Source: Saccopteryx bilineata (lineage: Eukaryota > Chordata > Mammalia > Chiroptera > Emballonuridae). From it: 64,000 bases of DNA. The stretch covers positions 107,626,574-107,690,573 of the forward strand of contig NC_089490.1 of NCBI RefSeq assembly GCF_036850765.1, given 5' to 3'. A program made the translations under genes and the position numbers. Positions 38,865 to 51,045 of the stretch are shown here, piece by piece (positions within the stretch are counted from its first letter, which is position 1; each line of letters begins with the position of its first letter). The notes under the pieces were generated by a model. It saw nothing but the letters and a program-made list of their open reading frames with translations, did no database searches and was not told the DNA's origin.

Positions 38865-39262
38865 GTACTAGTCTGCTCTGGCTGTCACAGCAGAATATCT
38901 GAGACTGGGTGGCTTAAATGACAGAAGGTTTATTGTCTCATAGTTCTGGGTGCTTGACACCCAAGATCAAGGTGCTGACAGGTTTGGTTTCTGGTGAGGA
39001 CTTTGTTTCTTCCTGGCTGCAGACAGCCACCTTCTCACTGTGTCCTCCTGTGGTCCTTCCTCCCTGTGTGCGCTAGGAGAGAGAGAGAGAGCTCTGGTGC
39101 CTCTCAACTCTCCCTAAAAGAATACTGGTCCTATGGGGTTAGGGCCCTGTGACCTCATTTAACATTAATTTTCTCCTTAAAGACCCTGTCTCCAAATACG
39201 AGTACATTGGGATTAGGGACTTCAGCATATAAATTTTGGAGGGACACAACTCAGTTCATAAG
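38865..39262 (-). mobile_element. MaLR solo LTR (MLT1/MST type)
   Basis: gagactgggtggcttaaatg, then ccaagatcaaggtgctgaca, cactgtgtcctcctgtggtc and ctccaaatacgagtacattg follow the reverse complement of the LTR. No coding region is attached. Confidence 0.8.
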
Positions 39263-39289
39263 ACTCCTCAAGTCCTTAACAACACAGGC

Positions 39290-39830
39290 TGAACTGGTAA
39301 CAGGATCTATTAAAGCTGAACATACCCAGCAATTCTATTTTTAGGTGTATGTATGCCCAGCAGAAATGTGCATGTATATGTTAGCAGGCATGTACAAACA
39401 TGTTTCTAATAGCGTTATTTGTAATAGCCCAAACTTATAAATAACCCTTGCATATTCCCAATAATATAGATAAATTGTGCTATGTTCACACAGTGGAATA
39501 CTATACAGCAATGAAAAACTGCTGCCTACAATTATTCTAGATAATCTCACAACTATTATATTGGGGTTAAAAAAGTTAGACAAGAGAACACATACTGTAT
39601 TGGTTCCATTTAAGGTATGGTCTAAGAAGTTATGATCACAAGGCCCTGTGCAGAGTGGGTGGCTAATAAGCCTGTGGTGCAGGAAGGGGGCTTCTCAGGT
39701 GCTCCTGATACTTTTCAGACCTGAGTGCCGGCTACCTGAGTGTGTTTATTTTAGGAAAATTGTTGAGCTATATACACTCAGGATTTTTCACTTTTCTGAG
39801 TATGTAATACTTGAATAAGTTTCAAAAAAA
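39290..39830 (+). mobile_element. L1M 3' end
   Basis: acccagcaattctattttta, then gttatttgtaatagcccaaa, acagtggaatactatacagc and caatgaaaaactgctgcc are the standard L1 ORF2 3' end/3' UTR order. Confidence 0.75.
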
Positions 39831-39839
39831 AGAACACAG

Positions 39840-40020
39840 GTTCTAAATTTAATAGCTTTGTCATCCCAAATATAACATTGTCTTTGTTCGCTTAGTTTTC
39901 CCATCTTCAGAATGAGAATTACAGTAGTACCGACCCCTAGGGCCATCTTAAGGTCAAATGAGAGAACATACCTGCTGGGTTCAGCACAGTGGCTGCTCCG
40001 TTACTGGCCTTATCCTGAGC
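39840..40020 (+). mobile_element. MIR SINE fragment
   Basis: gttttcccatcttcagaatg, agaattacagtagtaccgac and ggttcagcacagtggctgct follow MIR sense order. Confidence 0.6.
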
Positions 40021-40559
40021 AGCTTCATTGGGCGAGGGTTAGGCAGTCTTGAGTTTCCTTCAGAGGGAGTTTGGGGACCAGGACCAAGTGCAGACACTGT
40101 AGGGTTTTGCAGAAGTTATTTGTGAAAGCACCCTGTTTCACAGTGATGGGGAGGAAGGAACGTGGTGAGGTTTGAGAACACACTTCCTTGGAACATCCAT
40201 TTACCACTGACATCAAAGTGAGGCCTGTTGTCGGCACGGGAGTCCCAGAATAGTTTCCTGAAGCCCACAGAACCAGTTCTCAAAACACTTCCATGTGGTG
40301 AGAGTCAAGGAAAGGATTTTTTTTAAAAAAAAAAACAAAAATGCCTTGATTGGCTGCTACATAATGGGATAGTTTTCTGCTGCTTCAGAGCCTTTTGGGC
40401 CAACACCTCTATTTGCAGTAATGAGTCACACGAGAATGAGCACATTAGGGCCTGTGGTTGGGCCCGTCCACTTCTCAGCCGGCTGAGTAATAGAGAAGCC
40501 AGTTTCTGGGAGACCTGCAAATAATTCCTTTGCGAAACGGATGGTCAGAAGAGTGACTG

Positions 40560-41140
40560 TAAAAGTAGCACCTCTTTACCATCCATATTTACTCCATATG
40601 TGTCTTGAAAACAGTTTATTTCATTTGCTGACCAAGAGTTGGATTTTTATTACATCAGCCCCACAGGGCCAAGGTTGTGAGAAATTAAAAGTCAAGCTTT
40701 AAAGAGGCTGTTTTAAATGGGAACAAAAAAACAAGCGGTGGCAATCCAGAAGTATATACCCTTTGTTACCGAAGCCAAGGTGCCCATTTGGGCTTCAAAC
40801 ACAGGCTCCAGAAGCAATTAAGAGATTTGCTTCAGCAAATCAAATTTATTGTGATGAGGATGCCATAGCAGAAAATTTCAGAACAGCCTGAAACTTAAAT
40901 TTTTACTCAGAAGTCTGGAAGCTCAGACCGTGGTCAAAGGGGTGGATGTATTTTTCAAGTTCAGGTAATAGCTCTTGTTCCATGCATAATAAATTTTAAG
41001 TCTGGTTAACTCCCAATCATCCACATTGATGGTGGCAAGGAGCAGTGTGAATAAATTAAAACAGATGATGGATGCTAGGATGAAGTTTACATTCACGTCT
41101 TTAATATAATGTGACTGGAGGCTTAGTGAATTTCTCTACT
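40560..41140. promoter_or_regulatory. repeat-free candidate conserved non-coding block
   Basis: Contains caattaagagatttgcttca and a perfect 7-bp inverted repeat GATTTGC/GCAAATC at 40824-40841 with a TTCA loop, next to homeodomain-like AATTAA. No repeat is recognised. Regulatory role is inference only. Confidence 0.25.
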
Positions 41141-41261
41141 TTAAGTACTGGCTCCTATGAACACTACATTAGAAAAACCTGGCATAATAATACTCTTCAT
41201 GGCAAAGTAACGATGACAGATCCTTGGAGGGAGTAGGGCAGCCTGACAACAGATGCTTCCA

Positions 41262-41470
41262 GGTTAGTGGCTCTCCAGGTGTGGTTCCTGGACCAGTGGC
41301 ATCAGTATCACTAGGGAACCTGTTAAAAATGTGGGTGGAACCCAGCAATCTGTTCTAGCAAGCCCTCCAGGGGGTCTAACAACCTAAAAGATGAGATTCA
41401 GTGTTTCAGCTACATGAAGAGCTCTGGATCCCACCCTCTCAGAGCCAGCATTTATTATAGATTTTTAGGG
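41262..41470 (+). mobile_element. hAT-Charlie type MER fragment
   Basis: gtggctctccaggtgtggtt, then ggcatcagtatcactaggga and ccagcaatctgttctagcaa follow a Charlie-family MER element; exact subfamily not assigned. Confidence 0.55.
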
Positions 41471-41639
41471 GTGCCATAGGACCCACTCCTTGGGAACTAG
41501 ATCCCTACTTTTCTCTCTTTCTTGCTGGCCTAACTTTCCCTTAAGCAGCAGGTTGAATTGGACTGTTGTTCCTACTGAGCTTTGGCCCTACGTTCCCGGC
41601 CTCCCCACTCCTACCCCTGCAGGTGGAGAGGCTGCACAG

Positions 41640-41744
41640 AGGAGGTGGGCATTACAAGCCAGGTTTATACAGGGGTCAAGGATGTCTACAGACATTGCCA
41701 AATTCCCCTGCAGGGCAAAATCACCCCCAGTTGAGAACCACTGA
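41640..41744 (-). mobile_element. MER5A fragment
   Basis: cagacattgccaaattcccc, then aatcacccccagttgagaac ending cactg is the reverse complement of the MER5A 5' end. Confidence 0.75.
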
Positions 41745-42739
41745 ATTAGATAATGCATACATAAAGTGGGTTAAATTACAGAACAAATGAGAACAATTTC
41801 AAATTACAGTTATATGGATTTGCCCTCAGTAAACTGACAGCCTGTGTGCTTCTTGATAATCTAGTGATTATCCAGAATTATTGAGTATAATCATTATTAT
41901 ACCAACAAATGTAAACACAAACCACAAAGCCCTTGTTTTCTTCAGTGTACCAATTGTAAACAGCAATAGATGTCCATCGTGTTGGTCATTAAGTTACATA
42001 AACTTCATTCCTATCGTAAATGTGCTTTTATATATCTGGTGATCATGTTACAGAAATCAAAACAAGGTTAGTTATAATCTCCATTTTTATTCACATTTGC
42101 CTACAGCCAGATTCATTTTAGATCTAGCCAATTTTTGGTTTTTATCAAAGACACATACTGATTTTCATCATTTACCCAATAATACCTCAGCTTTGTGTCT
42201 GCCTGCCTACCTCGTGGCAAGGACTGTTTGGCTCCCAGTCTACCCAGCACCGAACCTCTGCCTTCCCTGTGAGTGGTCCTGTGAAAGTGAATGGGGTCTG
42301 ATGTCCTAGGGAGAGCCCTCTCCTAGAAGCTCAAGTACTGCCTGCACTTTAAGATGACAGCAATAAGGCTGGGTCTCAGAGCAGAAATCTCAGCACTCAG
42401 CTGTCTTTCCAAGTTACTGGAAAATTTCCTCGTTACTGTGGGTCTTATCCCAAGTAGGTCTACAATCTGTCTGGTTCTGAAATATATATATAAATCTTCG
42501 CCCAGAAAGTGAAGCAGGGGGGTGTTAGCGATTTGTTACCTGCTCTGCTAGCAGGGAAAGTAATCCTCATTGCCTTACTTTGTGTCAGATGTTACAAAAA
42601 TCTAGCGGTAAATATTTGTGGAGATTGAGGCAGGCACATTTTGTATAGTACAGACATTGTAAGGACATTTTAAAATAAAGTCAGGGATGCAAATACCCAT
42701 ACCTGCTTCCGTTCTGTGTCTGGCTCCCCTTGGCAGCTC

Positions 42740-42880
42740 CCTAGTCAATTCTAGCGGCCTCACCTGCTGACCCTGGGCGTGGCCTCAGACCCTTGCGCAC
42801 CAGGCTCAGGAGCTGGACTCATCAGAGGAGAGGCAGCAGTGCGCGGTGGGCGCCATGGCGAGGACGCAGTCGGACGCCTG
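42740..42880 (+). other. small CpG-dense patch with a Kozak-like ATG
   Basis: About ten CpG dinucleotides fall within about 150 bp in an otherwise CpG-poor region. It contains gcgcggtgggcgccatggcg, a good start context, but the frame is short (under 50 codons) and runs into a MIR. It could be an alternative promoter fragment or an unmethylated relic. Confidence 0.35.
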
Positions 42881-43080
42881 CCTTCACATTCTGGCTCCAC
42901 CACCAAGTAGCTGTGTGATCTTGGGAAAATTATTTTGCCTCCATTTCCTCGTCTGTAAAAATGAGGTAATAATAGTATCTACTTGTAGGGCTCATTGAAT
43001 CAATTCATGTGACCCCCGTAAGTGCTCAATAAATATCAGCTTATCAGCTATCATTAGGATTAATTGGAATTGGCTTTCAT
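42875..43080 (+). mobile_element. MIR SINE, well preserved
   Basis: ttctggctccaccaccaagt, agctgtgtgatcttgggaaa, tcgtctgtaaaaatgaggta and gtaagtgctcaataaatatc match MIR over nearly its full length. Confidence 0.88.
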
Positions 43081-43479
43081 ATGGAACCTATTTGCCATCT
43101 GGTGTAATAGCATATCTCCTCTCTCTTAATTAAGTCCATTTCACCCATGTGACCTGTTACCTGTGTGTGGGGTGGCCTATCGTGCTGATAAAGCTAAGAT
43201 TCCATCCTTGTTGGAATAGTAAGTTTAAATGTTCCCCCCTTTTCTACTCAAACACTCCTCAATGCATGCCTTTTGTGACAGTGGAGACAGGGTCAAAGCA
43301 TGTGGCTGACTAAAAGTGAAGCACTTTCCACTCTTAGAAAATAAACAGCTTAAAGTATTTACCTAATAGTGGGTTAGGAGTACGGTCTTCATGTGGGAAA
43401 GAAAAACTGTAAGACATGCATATGGTGTTGCCAGCCTCCCATCTAGAATCCCCACTCCATTGAGTTACCAGACTTTATA

Positions 43480-44330
43480 TAGATATTTATATTCAGCTGT
43501 GCGCATTGAACTCAGCATTAACGTCCCCTGCGTAAGAATCTGATGACCTGCCTAAGAAAGAATTTGTGTATAAAGGAATCTTTGGCTTATGTGCAAAGGA
43601 AAAAGTCTCCCCTGGAAAAATGCAGGCCTTACACATTTAGCAGACCCTTGTGTCCACAGAAACAGTCATTGGCAATTAGGCAACTGCCGAAAGATCAGAG
43701 GCAGGAGTCCGCACATGAAACAGAGGCGGCACATGAAGATCACCGCCTTCTATCTCTGAGTTATGGGCGGCCGAAGTTGCCTCCCCCCGGGCCCAATCTG
43801 CTCTGAGCTTTTCCTGCTGTGGACAGAGGCCCCTGGGACTTTTATGCACCCCAGTTTTCATGCAGCTTACTGATCCCTTTTTCACATGAATGAGAAACGC
43901 CTTTGATTTCAAATTCTCACGTCTGTTTTGTGTAACACTTAACTGATCTGCCAGAATCATTCTGGACCTTAAAGGGGGTCTCGCACTGGGTTATTAAAAT
44001 CAGTCCTTATGTGAAGAGTCACTTTGCTCACTTAACGGATAACCGCCCTGCCTTTCTTAATGATGCTGTCTCGTTAAACCCGGATTAGGGAAAAGAGGGG
44101 CGAGCAGAGCAACCGTTGGAACCCAGCCGGAACCTATTGATGAGTTGGTCCAGCCTCAGGACAGGCTTCAAAGAAATACTATCTGCTGATCAGCTGAGCT
44201 GGAGCCCTCTGAGTCTCTCAGCCTTGCTCTTCTTTGGGAACCCTGCTTCAGAGCATTAAGTCCAATTAGAATCCTGGTAGAGACCTTGAACCAGCGGATC
44301 CACTTCATTTATTTGATCAAGTGACAGAAT
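43480..44330. promoter_or_regulatory. repeat-free, CpG-richer candidate regulatory block
   Basis: Base composition rises and CpGs return; no interspersed repeat is seen. Motifs include ggcaattaggcaact (43671-43685, with an RFX/NFI-like ggcaac half-site) and cggattaggg (44081-44090, OTX/bicoid-like). Function is inference; it lies between POLR3B and the expected RFX4 start. Confidence 0.3.
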
Positions 44331-44984
44331 GAGCTGTTTTATTTATTACCTGTGAAAGTCTCCATCTCAGGTGAGGTCCATCCATGAAGCCATTCACCCA
44401 ACATTCTGTTTCTTCTGGGCAGAGGCCATTCCACTAAGTCACGGGATTGCAGTCATGACTTAGATGCTTAGAATTGGGAGGGAAGACAGAGAAGCTACAA
44501 TATAAGAAGTGGGGAGGCTACCATTCATGTATGTAACTTTGACACTTAATGCATGGTCAGCATTGGAAAAGAGAAGGAAGGATAGTATTTAAACAATGCA
44601 GACAGCTCTGCTCTCACCTCCAGATTAAGTGACCTGTAATCTGCTGTCTCCTCAGTCCTCTCCCGGCGTGAGCCTCTGCTCTAATATGAGTCTCTAGAGT
44701 TAAAAATACTGTGGGTGGGTTTTAGTTTTTGTGCATTACATACCCTAAATTTAAGACACTGTCCCATGAGGTGCTCAACAAAAGAAATAATGAACTGTTC
44801 TAATGCTTAGTGGTTTAATTTGTCTTTAATAGTAATTTTGAGTTTATGGGGTTTTCCCTTTCAGCACTGACCGCAGAAGCTAATGCTCCAATGAGAGTAG
44901 GTTCTTCCATCGTACAGCAGAAGGGGAAGCCAGCCTGTGACATCAGAGAGTGGCCGCTCCTGAGCAGTCAGGGCAAGTTTCCCG

Positions 44985-45700
44985 GAGGAGGCGACTGTCA
45001 GAACTGAGTTGCAAAGAATAGACGGACATTAACCAATGCAAGGATAGCCTGGGGTGACATTAGAGGGGGGAGGAGTAGGACAGTGATGATGATGATGATG
45101 ATGATGATGATGACAATGGGTGGAGAAAGGACAGAAATAGAATTGACAGGACTTTGTGGGGAGTGTGAGAGAGGAATCAATGAGGAGCTCTGAGGTAATG
45201 ACTTAGATGTTCAAGTAGGTAGCAAACCACCAAGATAAGGAGCAACTGGCAGAAAGCTGCTGGTGGTGGCGGCAGTGTATGTTACAGTTACAGTAGAATA
45301 CACTGAGTTGGGTGCCTCTGGGACACCTGAGTGACTGCCCATTTGGAGATGGAAGGCAGGGGCTGCCAGGTCAGATTTGGAAATCACTGTGATTGCGGGC
45401 CTGGGGATGTGTTACCTTCTCCTCAGAGAAGTACATTGTGGATAGAGGTCCGAGATGAAACTCTAAAGATGCCAATATGTGGGCCTTCAAAGGAGCCCAG
45501 GTAGCAGCAGCAGAGGATCACCTAGAAACATCAGTGCCCAGGTAAGCAGGGGGGGAGGAGGAGGATCAAGGAGTGGATGTGGAGAAGACCAGAACGATGA
45601 GGTCCAAAAGGCATCCAATGTTGCTTTCTAAGTTCTGAGAGCAGATTCAAGGGCATGAGGGGGCTCAGGGCCCCATAGTGGGGAAGGTGACTGGAAGGTG
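44985..45700 (+). repeat. possible old interspersed repeat, family not assigned
   Basis: gagttgcaaagaatagacgg, tgaggagctctgaggtaatg, tggagatggaaggcaggggc and gagtggatgtggagaagacc resemble parts of the unassigned repeat near 10.3-11.2 kb, but with weaker order. Confidence 0.35.
45084..45113 (+). repeat. (TGA)10 microsatellite
   Basis: Ten uninterrupted TGA units. Confidence 0.95.
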
Positions 45701-46521
45701 GTTGTTTAATAGGATGCCTTAGAGTTTCTACTCTCCCTCCTATTTAGTGGTTCACAGGGCTGTGTAAACTCAGGGAACACCGCTGGCCTCTGGATAGCCT
45801 CCAGTGGAATAGTTTCAGCACCCTTTCCCAGAATTTTTTCCCCAACATTCTGCCTGAAACCCCCACCATTAGATGCCCTGCAGGCAGGTCTCCTGGGAGA
45901 ACACATTAACTAATAAACTCCTGATTAGGATTAGGACAGATGAGATTAGCGACCCTGTCTTCTCGGGCCCCTAAGGGAATGCACAAGGATCAGGAGGAAG
46001 GAAGTGGTGAGTTCAGCGAAAGAGAGGCAAAGGGAGCAGACTCAGCTAGGTGCATATCCTTGCTTTTTTTGACTTGACTTACCAGTTTTCAAAGTAATCA
46101 GTTACTTCCCTTTTTGTGAGGACCTGTGAGCTTTTGTGGGATATCATTGTGAACTCATGAGTTAAATATATTTCATGTGTCCCAATCCACTGCAGTTTTT
46201 ATCATTCTGATGCTCAAATTGTCCTATTTTTGGCCAGGAGAAGCTACTCAAGTGTGCTCCTGTGTCCTTTTCATATACACTCAGTAGCCCTCGAAACTTT
46301 CTTGTTTTCAGACATGTCATGATGTCTCGGTGTCCTCTTGTACAGTTGCTGTCCCAGGACCGTATTCAACCATTTCTCCCAGGAGGCCAGTTTCCTTTTT
46401 GTGGGAAATATTTCAAGACCACAATCCAGGTGATAGGAATACTCAGGAATACACACATGTAGTCCACCAGTTTTAGGGTAGTTGTTTCTAGACCTTTTTG
46501 ATGGTTAAAGCTAAGACAGAA

Positions 46522-46570
46522 GATGGATGGATGGATGGATGGATGGATGGATGGATGGATGGATGGATGG
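46522..46570 (+). repeat. (GATG)12 microsatellite
   Basis: About twelve perfect GATG units followed by GGAAAGGAA purine repeats; likely variable in length. Confidence 0.95.
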
Positions 46571-46969
46571 GAGGAAAGGAAGGAGGGAGGGAGGAATGAA
46601 TCATGAGTCCATACTAATACTTCCAATTTTAATTCAGGGCTACAAGCTTTTCTTAATTGCATCAATCTTACATCTGTTTTCGCACCAGAACTCCCAATTC
46701 CAGGTTATTACAACACCAACATAATCCACCAACACTATCCCAGAGTATAAGCATAGCAGTCTCAGAGCAGCACTATCAAGATCACCACTAACATGATTAC
46801 TGAAGAACATTTTTGTAGCTTTAGAGCTCTTTCTGTTTATACAACAGTCAAATTACTGGTTGTATAGTCATTTACAATTGTTCTCTGTGAGATTTCCACT
46901 GACAGTATATAAAGTACGATTTATTTAATTTGATTTTGATTTTTAGGAATTTGTTTTTTATTTAATTTT

Positions 46970-47155
46970 GTAAGATTTTATAGTAAAGGAGAGAGGGGGC
47001 AGAGGGACAAGAAGCAGCAGCTCATAGTTACTTCACTTTAGTTGTTGATTGGTTGCTTGTCTTGTATGTGCCTTGACTGGGCAAGCCCAGGGTTGCCAAC
47101 TGGGGTCCTCAGTGTTCCAGATCAACACTATCTACTGCGCCACCACAGGTCAGGC
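46970..47155 (-). mobile_element. bat tRNA-derived SINE (older copy)
   Basis: On + strand tcttgtatgtgccttgactg, gcaagcccagggttgccaac and actgcgccaccacaggtcag are the reverse complement of the SINE family at 53900, 55506 and 57595. Confidence 0.8.
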
Positions 47156-47159
47156 ATAT

Positions 47160-48680
47160 TTTTAAATTTAATTTTGTTTTATATTAAGTCCAGCTTCTAT
47201 TCCTCTCTTCTTCACCCTATTTGCTTTCTTCTAGAGTTAATCTCTTACATGTTTTATGTTTATACTTTGTTTTGTAAATAATGCATCTAGATACTCTTCT
47301 TCCAAAAACAGAAGCATCTGCCTTTACTTCACCTTGATTTTTGTCACCCAATGCCCTATCCCTGAGAGCCTGGCAGAGTAGTATAAAGAGGAGTAGACCT
47401 CTCTGTCAATGGGATCAGATAGTAATACCACCCTGGAGCCTGCCTGTTACCACTTACCACCCAGGTGCGTCCTTCCCGCTTCCCCCAGTGCCGTGGGAAC
47501 ACAATCAAATGCGCGCCAGTTCAGTGGGAGGGCCTCCACGACCCTGTGTTCAGAGTTGAGTTCATCGGTCAGTTGAAGACTACATATATGTAGTCTACCC
47601 ATTTTAGGTCAATAATATGTAGAGTTTCAACACATTTTATAAACATAAAACAATATTTTAAATTACTTATACTTGTTTAAATCTGTGATAGGAATGGTAT
47701 TTGCCATTTTTACCCAGGATTTACACACAGCTGATGATAAATGACTGGCGAGCCCTAGCTGAGGGCTCCCACCAGGCCATTCTTGTTTGTTTGTTTACAT
47801 AATTAGAAATTTCTAACTCACAAGTATTCAGTGGTTCTGCTAGACAGTTCTGGATGTTCATTGTGGAAAGCAGTTCTGTTGATGCCTCCATCACCTCCAT
47901 ACTCAGCACGATTCCTAGGGTCAGGATCACGGGCAGGTCCCAGCCAGGCAGGCAGCTAGGCAGCTCCATGCCTGGCCATGTCGCCAGGGGCATCCCAGCG
48001 GCATTCAGCGGGTGGCTGAGCTGGGCTGGAAGGCTTCACTCTGGAGTCTGGTGCCTCAGCTGGAATGTCTAGAAAGATGGATGGCCTCACTCACTCCCTC
48101 TTCCTGTGGCTCCCCAGCAGGGGTCCAGATGCTTTACAAACTCTGCTCTGTTCCAAGGGTGAGTGTTTCAAAAGGACAAGCCCAAGCACTTAGGAAGGAC
48201 AACCTTATTATCATTTGCTGATATCCATTGGTCAAAACAAATCACATAGCCAAGTACAGAGTCAGTGTGGGAAAGGACCACACAGGTGTGTGAACATCAG
48301 GTGGCATGATTGGGAGCCACCAGTTTAACAGTCCAGACAGGAGACTTGTCAAGCCTCCTTCAGCTCTGTTGGGCCCTAGACTTATAGCTGGAGCAGTAAA
48401 TGTTTCCATTGGGGATGCAGTGGTCAGTGCACCCCTTGGTGCAGTCTGAGAATTCCACCCTGGAAATTCCATGGCAGCATTTGGACGTAGCTTTTTAAAG
48501 AAGTCTTGATACCTACTCTTATTAGGAGCAATCATGGGATACTGCCCTGAAATGATAGGCTTTAGCTACATAAAACACTTGCTTTCCTTGAGCAGGCACT
48601 TGAGATCATTGAAATGATCCTAACTGGCATCATTGGCATCATGAAAATGTTTTATCTCATCCCTCATTGAAAAAAAGAAA
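47160..48680. other. intergenic, no feature recognised
   Basis: No exon or nameable repeat; short frames here are chance. Confidence 0.4.
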
Positions 48681-48687
48681 AAAAAAG

Positions 48688-48689
<2 letters not shown>

Positions 48690-48725
<36 letters not shown>
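48690..48725 (+). repeat. (AC)18 microsatellite
   Basis: Eighteen AC units after an A-rich run. Confidence 0.95.
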
Positions 48726-48728
<3 letters not shown>

Positions 48729-48848
48729 ACCTCCAAGGCAGGAAGTAGGATCAGGAACGGTGGTCAGGGGTCTTTAGCTTTTAATCTGTCCTGTTTATAA
48801 TCAGAGTATTTTCGGGTACTATTTATAAATTAAAGATAAAATTAAAAA

Positions 48849-49179
48849 CCTGACCAGGCAGTGGCACAGTGAATACAGAGTCGGATTGGAATGCGGAGGA
48901 CCCAGGTTCGAAACCCTGAGGTCACCAGCTTGAGCATGAGTTCATGTGGTTTAAGCAAAGCTCACCAGTTTGAGCCCAAGGTCACTGGCTTGAGCAAGGG
49001 GTCACTCGGTCTGCTGTAGTTCCCGGTCAAGGCACATACGAGAAAGCAATCAATGAACAGCTAAGGTGCTGCAACGAAGAACTGATGCTTCTCATCTCTC
49101 TCCCTTCCCGTCTGTCTGTCCCTATTTGTCCCTCTCTCTGTCTCTGTCACAATAATAATAATAATAATAATAATTTTAA
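48849..49179 (+). mobile_element. bat tRNA-derived SINE, long form with internal repeated units
   Basis: Head cctgaccaggcagtggcaca, B box ggttcgaaacc, then three related 'caccag-ttgagc' type units, ending in an AAT tail. The target duplication aaagataaaatta is at 48832-48844 and 49180-49192. The copy at 49862 has only one such unit. Confidence 0.93.
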
Positions 49180-49199
49180 AAAGATAAAATTAACAGAGA

Positions 49200-49845
49200 A
49201 GAGACCATTTACATAAGCACTTGCACTCCACAGCCAGTGGTCTTATGCTTGCTTATCCTTCACATGGGTGTCTGAGATCAGGGAGTAGTCATGATGTTCA
49301 CTATTTCCTTCCATGCTGGGTCCAGACCCAGAAGCTCATTATTACCACTGATTGTTCTCTGGGTGTGTTGGCCTTTAGGAGCAATTCCTTGGCAGAGGAG
49401 ATTTCTCTTGCCTTTTTGTCACTACTGATCCCAACCCCTTGTCCTGTCCACATCATCTCAAACAAGAACTAGTCATTAATCAAGCAGGAAAAAGTTTTGT
49501 CTTCTGTCAGGGTTTTCGCTAATAAAGGAACCCAACTTTAATATGCAATACACTTTTGCCTCACAGGTATATGACAGTACACTGGGTGCAGAACTACTAT
49601 CTGTATGTCAGAAGTTTTGTCCAACTGAGCAGAGGCATATCTTTGAGCATGTTCCCCCAAGCACAATAGCCAGTCCGTATTGTGCACCATTGATAATATG
49701 CACCATCCAGTAGGTCATTTTGGGAAAGGAAAGCTGCCAGATGCTCATTTGTATTGTGAGCTTAATTTTAGTGGTGTGGTTGGTTTCTGAAGCTTTTTCT
49801 CGGGTTCTGTGATTCATATACTGAGGGCAGCTATAGGGGAAATTA
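49200..49845. other. intergenic, no feature recognised
   Basis: Unique-looking sequence between two SINEs. Confidence 0.4.
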
Positions 49846-49861
49846 AGAGTGAAGCTTCAAG

Positions 49862-50123
49862 CTTGGCTAGGCAGTGGTGCAGTGGATAGAGCATCAGAAT
49901 TGGATGCGGAGGACTCAGGTTCGAGACCCCGAGGTTGCCAGCTTGAGCAAGGGGTTACTCAGTCTGCTGAAGGCCCGCGGTCAAGGCACATACGAGAAAG
50001 CAATCCATGAACAACTAAGGTGTTGCAACAAAAAACTAATGATTGATGCTTCTCATCTCTCTCCATTCCTGTCTGTCTATCCCTCTCTCTGACTCTCTCT
50101 CTGTCCCTGTAAAAAAAAAAAAA
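49862..50123 (+). mobile_element. bat tRNA-derived SINE, short form
   Basis: Head cttggctaggcagtggtgca, B box ggttcgagacc, CT-rich 3' end and A tail. Perfect 14-bp duplication agtgaagcttcaag at 49848-49861 and 50124-50137. Confidence 0.95.
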
Positions 50124-50817
50124 AGTGAAGCTTCAAGAGGCAGAAGTTCAAAATCCAGCTCTGCCGTTTATTAGCTACACACATGGTCCATTGGATAGGT
50201 GACCAGTCAGTGGATCACATTTTCAAGAACTTCCTGCAGCAGGGCTTGGACTGGTTGTACTGGTAGTGGGGAGTGAGGCTGGGTCCCAACTTTCATAAAC
50301 TTCTCAAAGGTGTTTGTGACCATAAAAAATTTAAACAATTGGTATAAAGAAAGCATGTCTTCTTTAGTCATTTTGACTTGGCTGCCAAGTAGAGAGGCCC
50401 TGAGAAGGGAGACACCATAGATTATGATTTTGGGTGTAAACATAGTTAAAATTGGATAGTTTGGGTCTGAAAAGTCTGAGAAGAGTAGCCTTTTTGGCTA
50501 AGGGCCTAAAACCTGAGAACAGCAGAGTGTCCCCATTTCCTAAGTCAGGAAGCCAGACCTTCTATGCCAGGCATGCTGAGACTGTGAAACAGGTTCTGTC
50601 AGCAGCAGGAATCATCCACCTCTATCCTACAAAAGGAAGGTGATTGAAGAGGCTTGAGGGAGAGGATTTCTTTCCAGAAAGACATTGGATTTCTCTGGCA
50701 TTTTCCCTTTCCCTCATCTATGAAGCATAATGGGGTAAAGGGATTCTTCTCTCCTCTCAACCCAAATGAGAGAGACTTCAAGGGGATGGTCAGGTTCTGG
50801 TACAAGCCCTCCTCTGG

Positions 50818-51045
50818 GGTACAGACTGCTGACTTCTCATTGTATCCTCACATGGTAGAAGGTGGTAAGGGAACTCTTTGAGTTCCCTTTTATAAGGGCT
50901 CTAATACCATTCATAAGGGCTCCACCCTCATGATCTGATTACCTCCCAAAGGCCCACCTCCTAACATCATCACATTGACTATTAGAATTTCAGCATATAG
51001 TTTTTGGGGACACATACATTCAGTTTATTACACTACAGCAAACTG
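50818..51045 (-). mobile_element. MaLR LTR fragment (MST/MLT1 type)
   Basis: tgtatcctcacatggtagaa, then ccaccctcatgatctgatta, cctcccaaaggcccacctcc and atttcagcatatagtttttg are the reverse complement of the LTR. Confidence 0.85.

Noticed and set aside
42854..43000. Small gene starting at the Kozak-like ATG
   Set aside because: The frame is under 50 codons and ends inside a MIR.
46522..46570. CRISPR-like regular array
   Set aside because: Four-base microsatellite in a mammalian genome, with no spacers.
46527..46724. 65-aa frame with MDGWMDGW repeats
   Set aside because: It is the translation of a GATG microsatellite.
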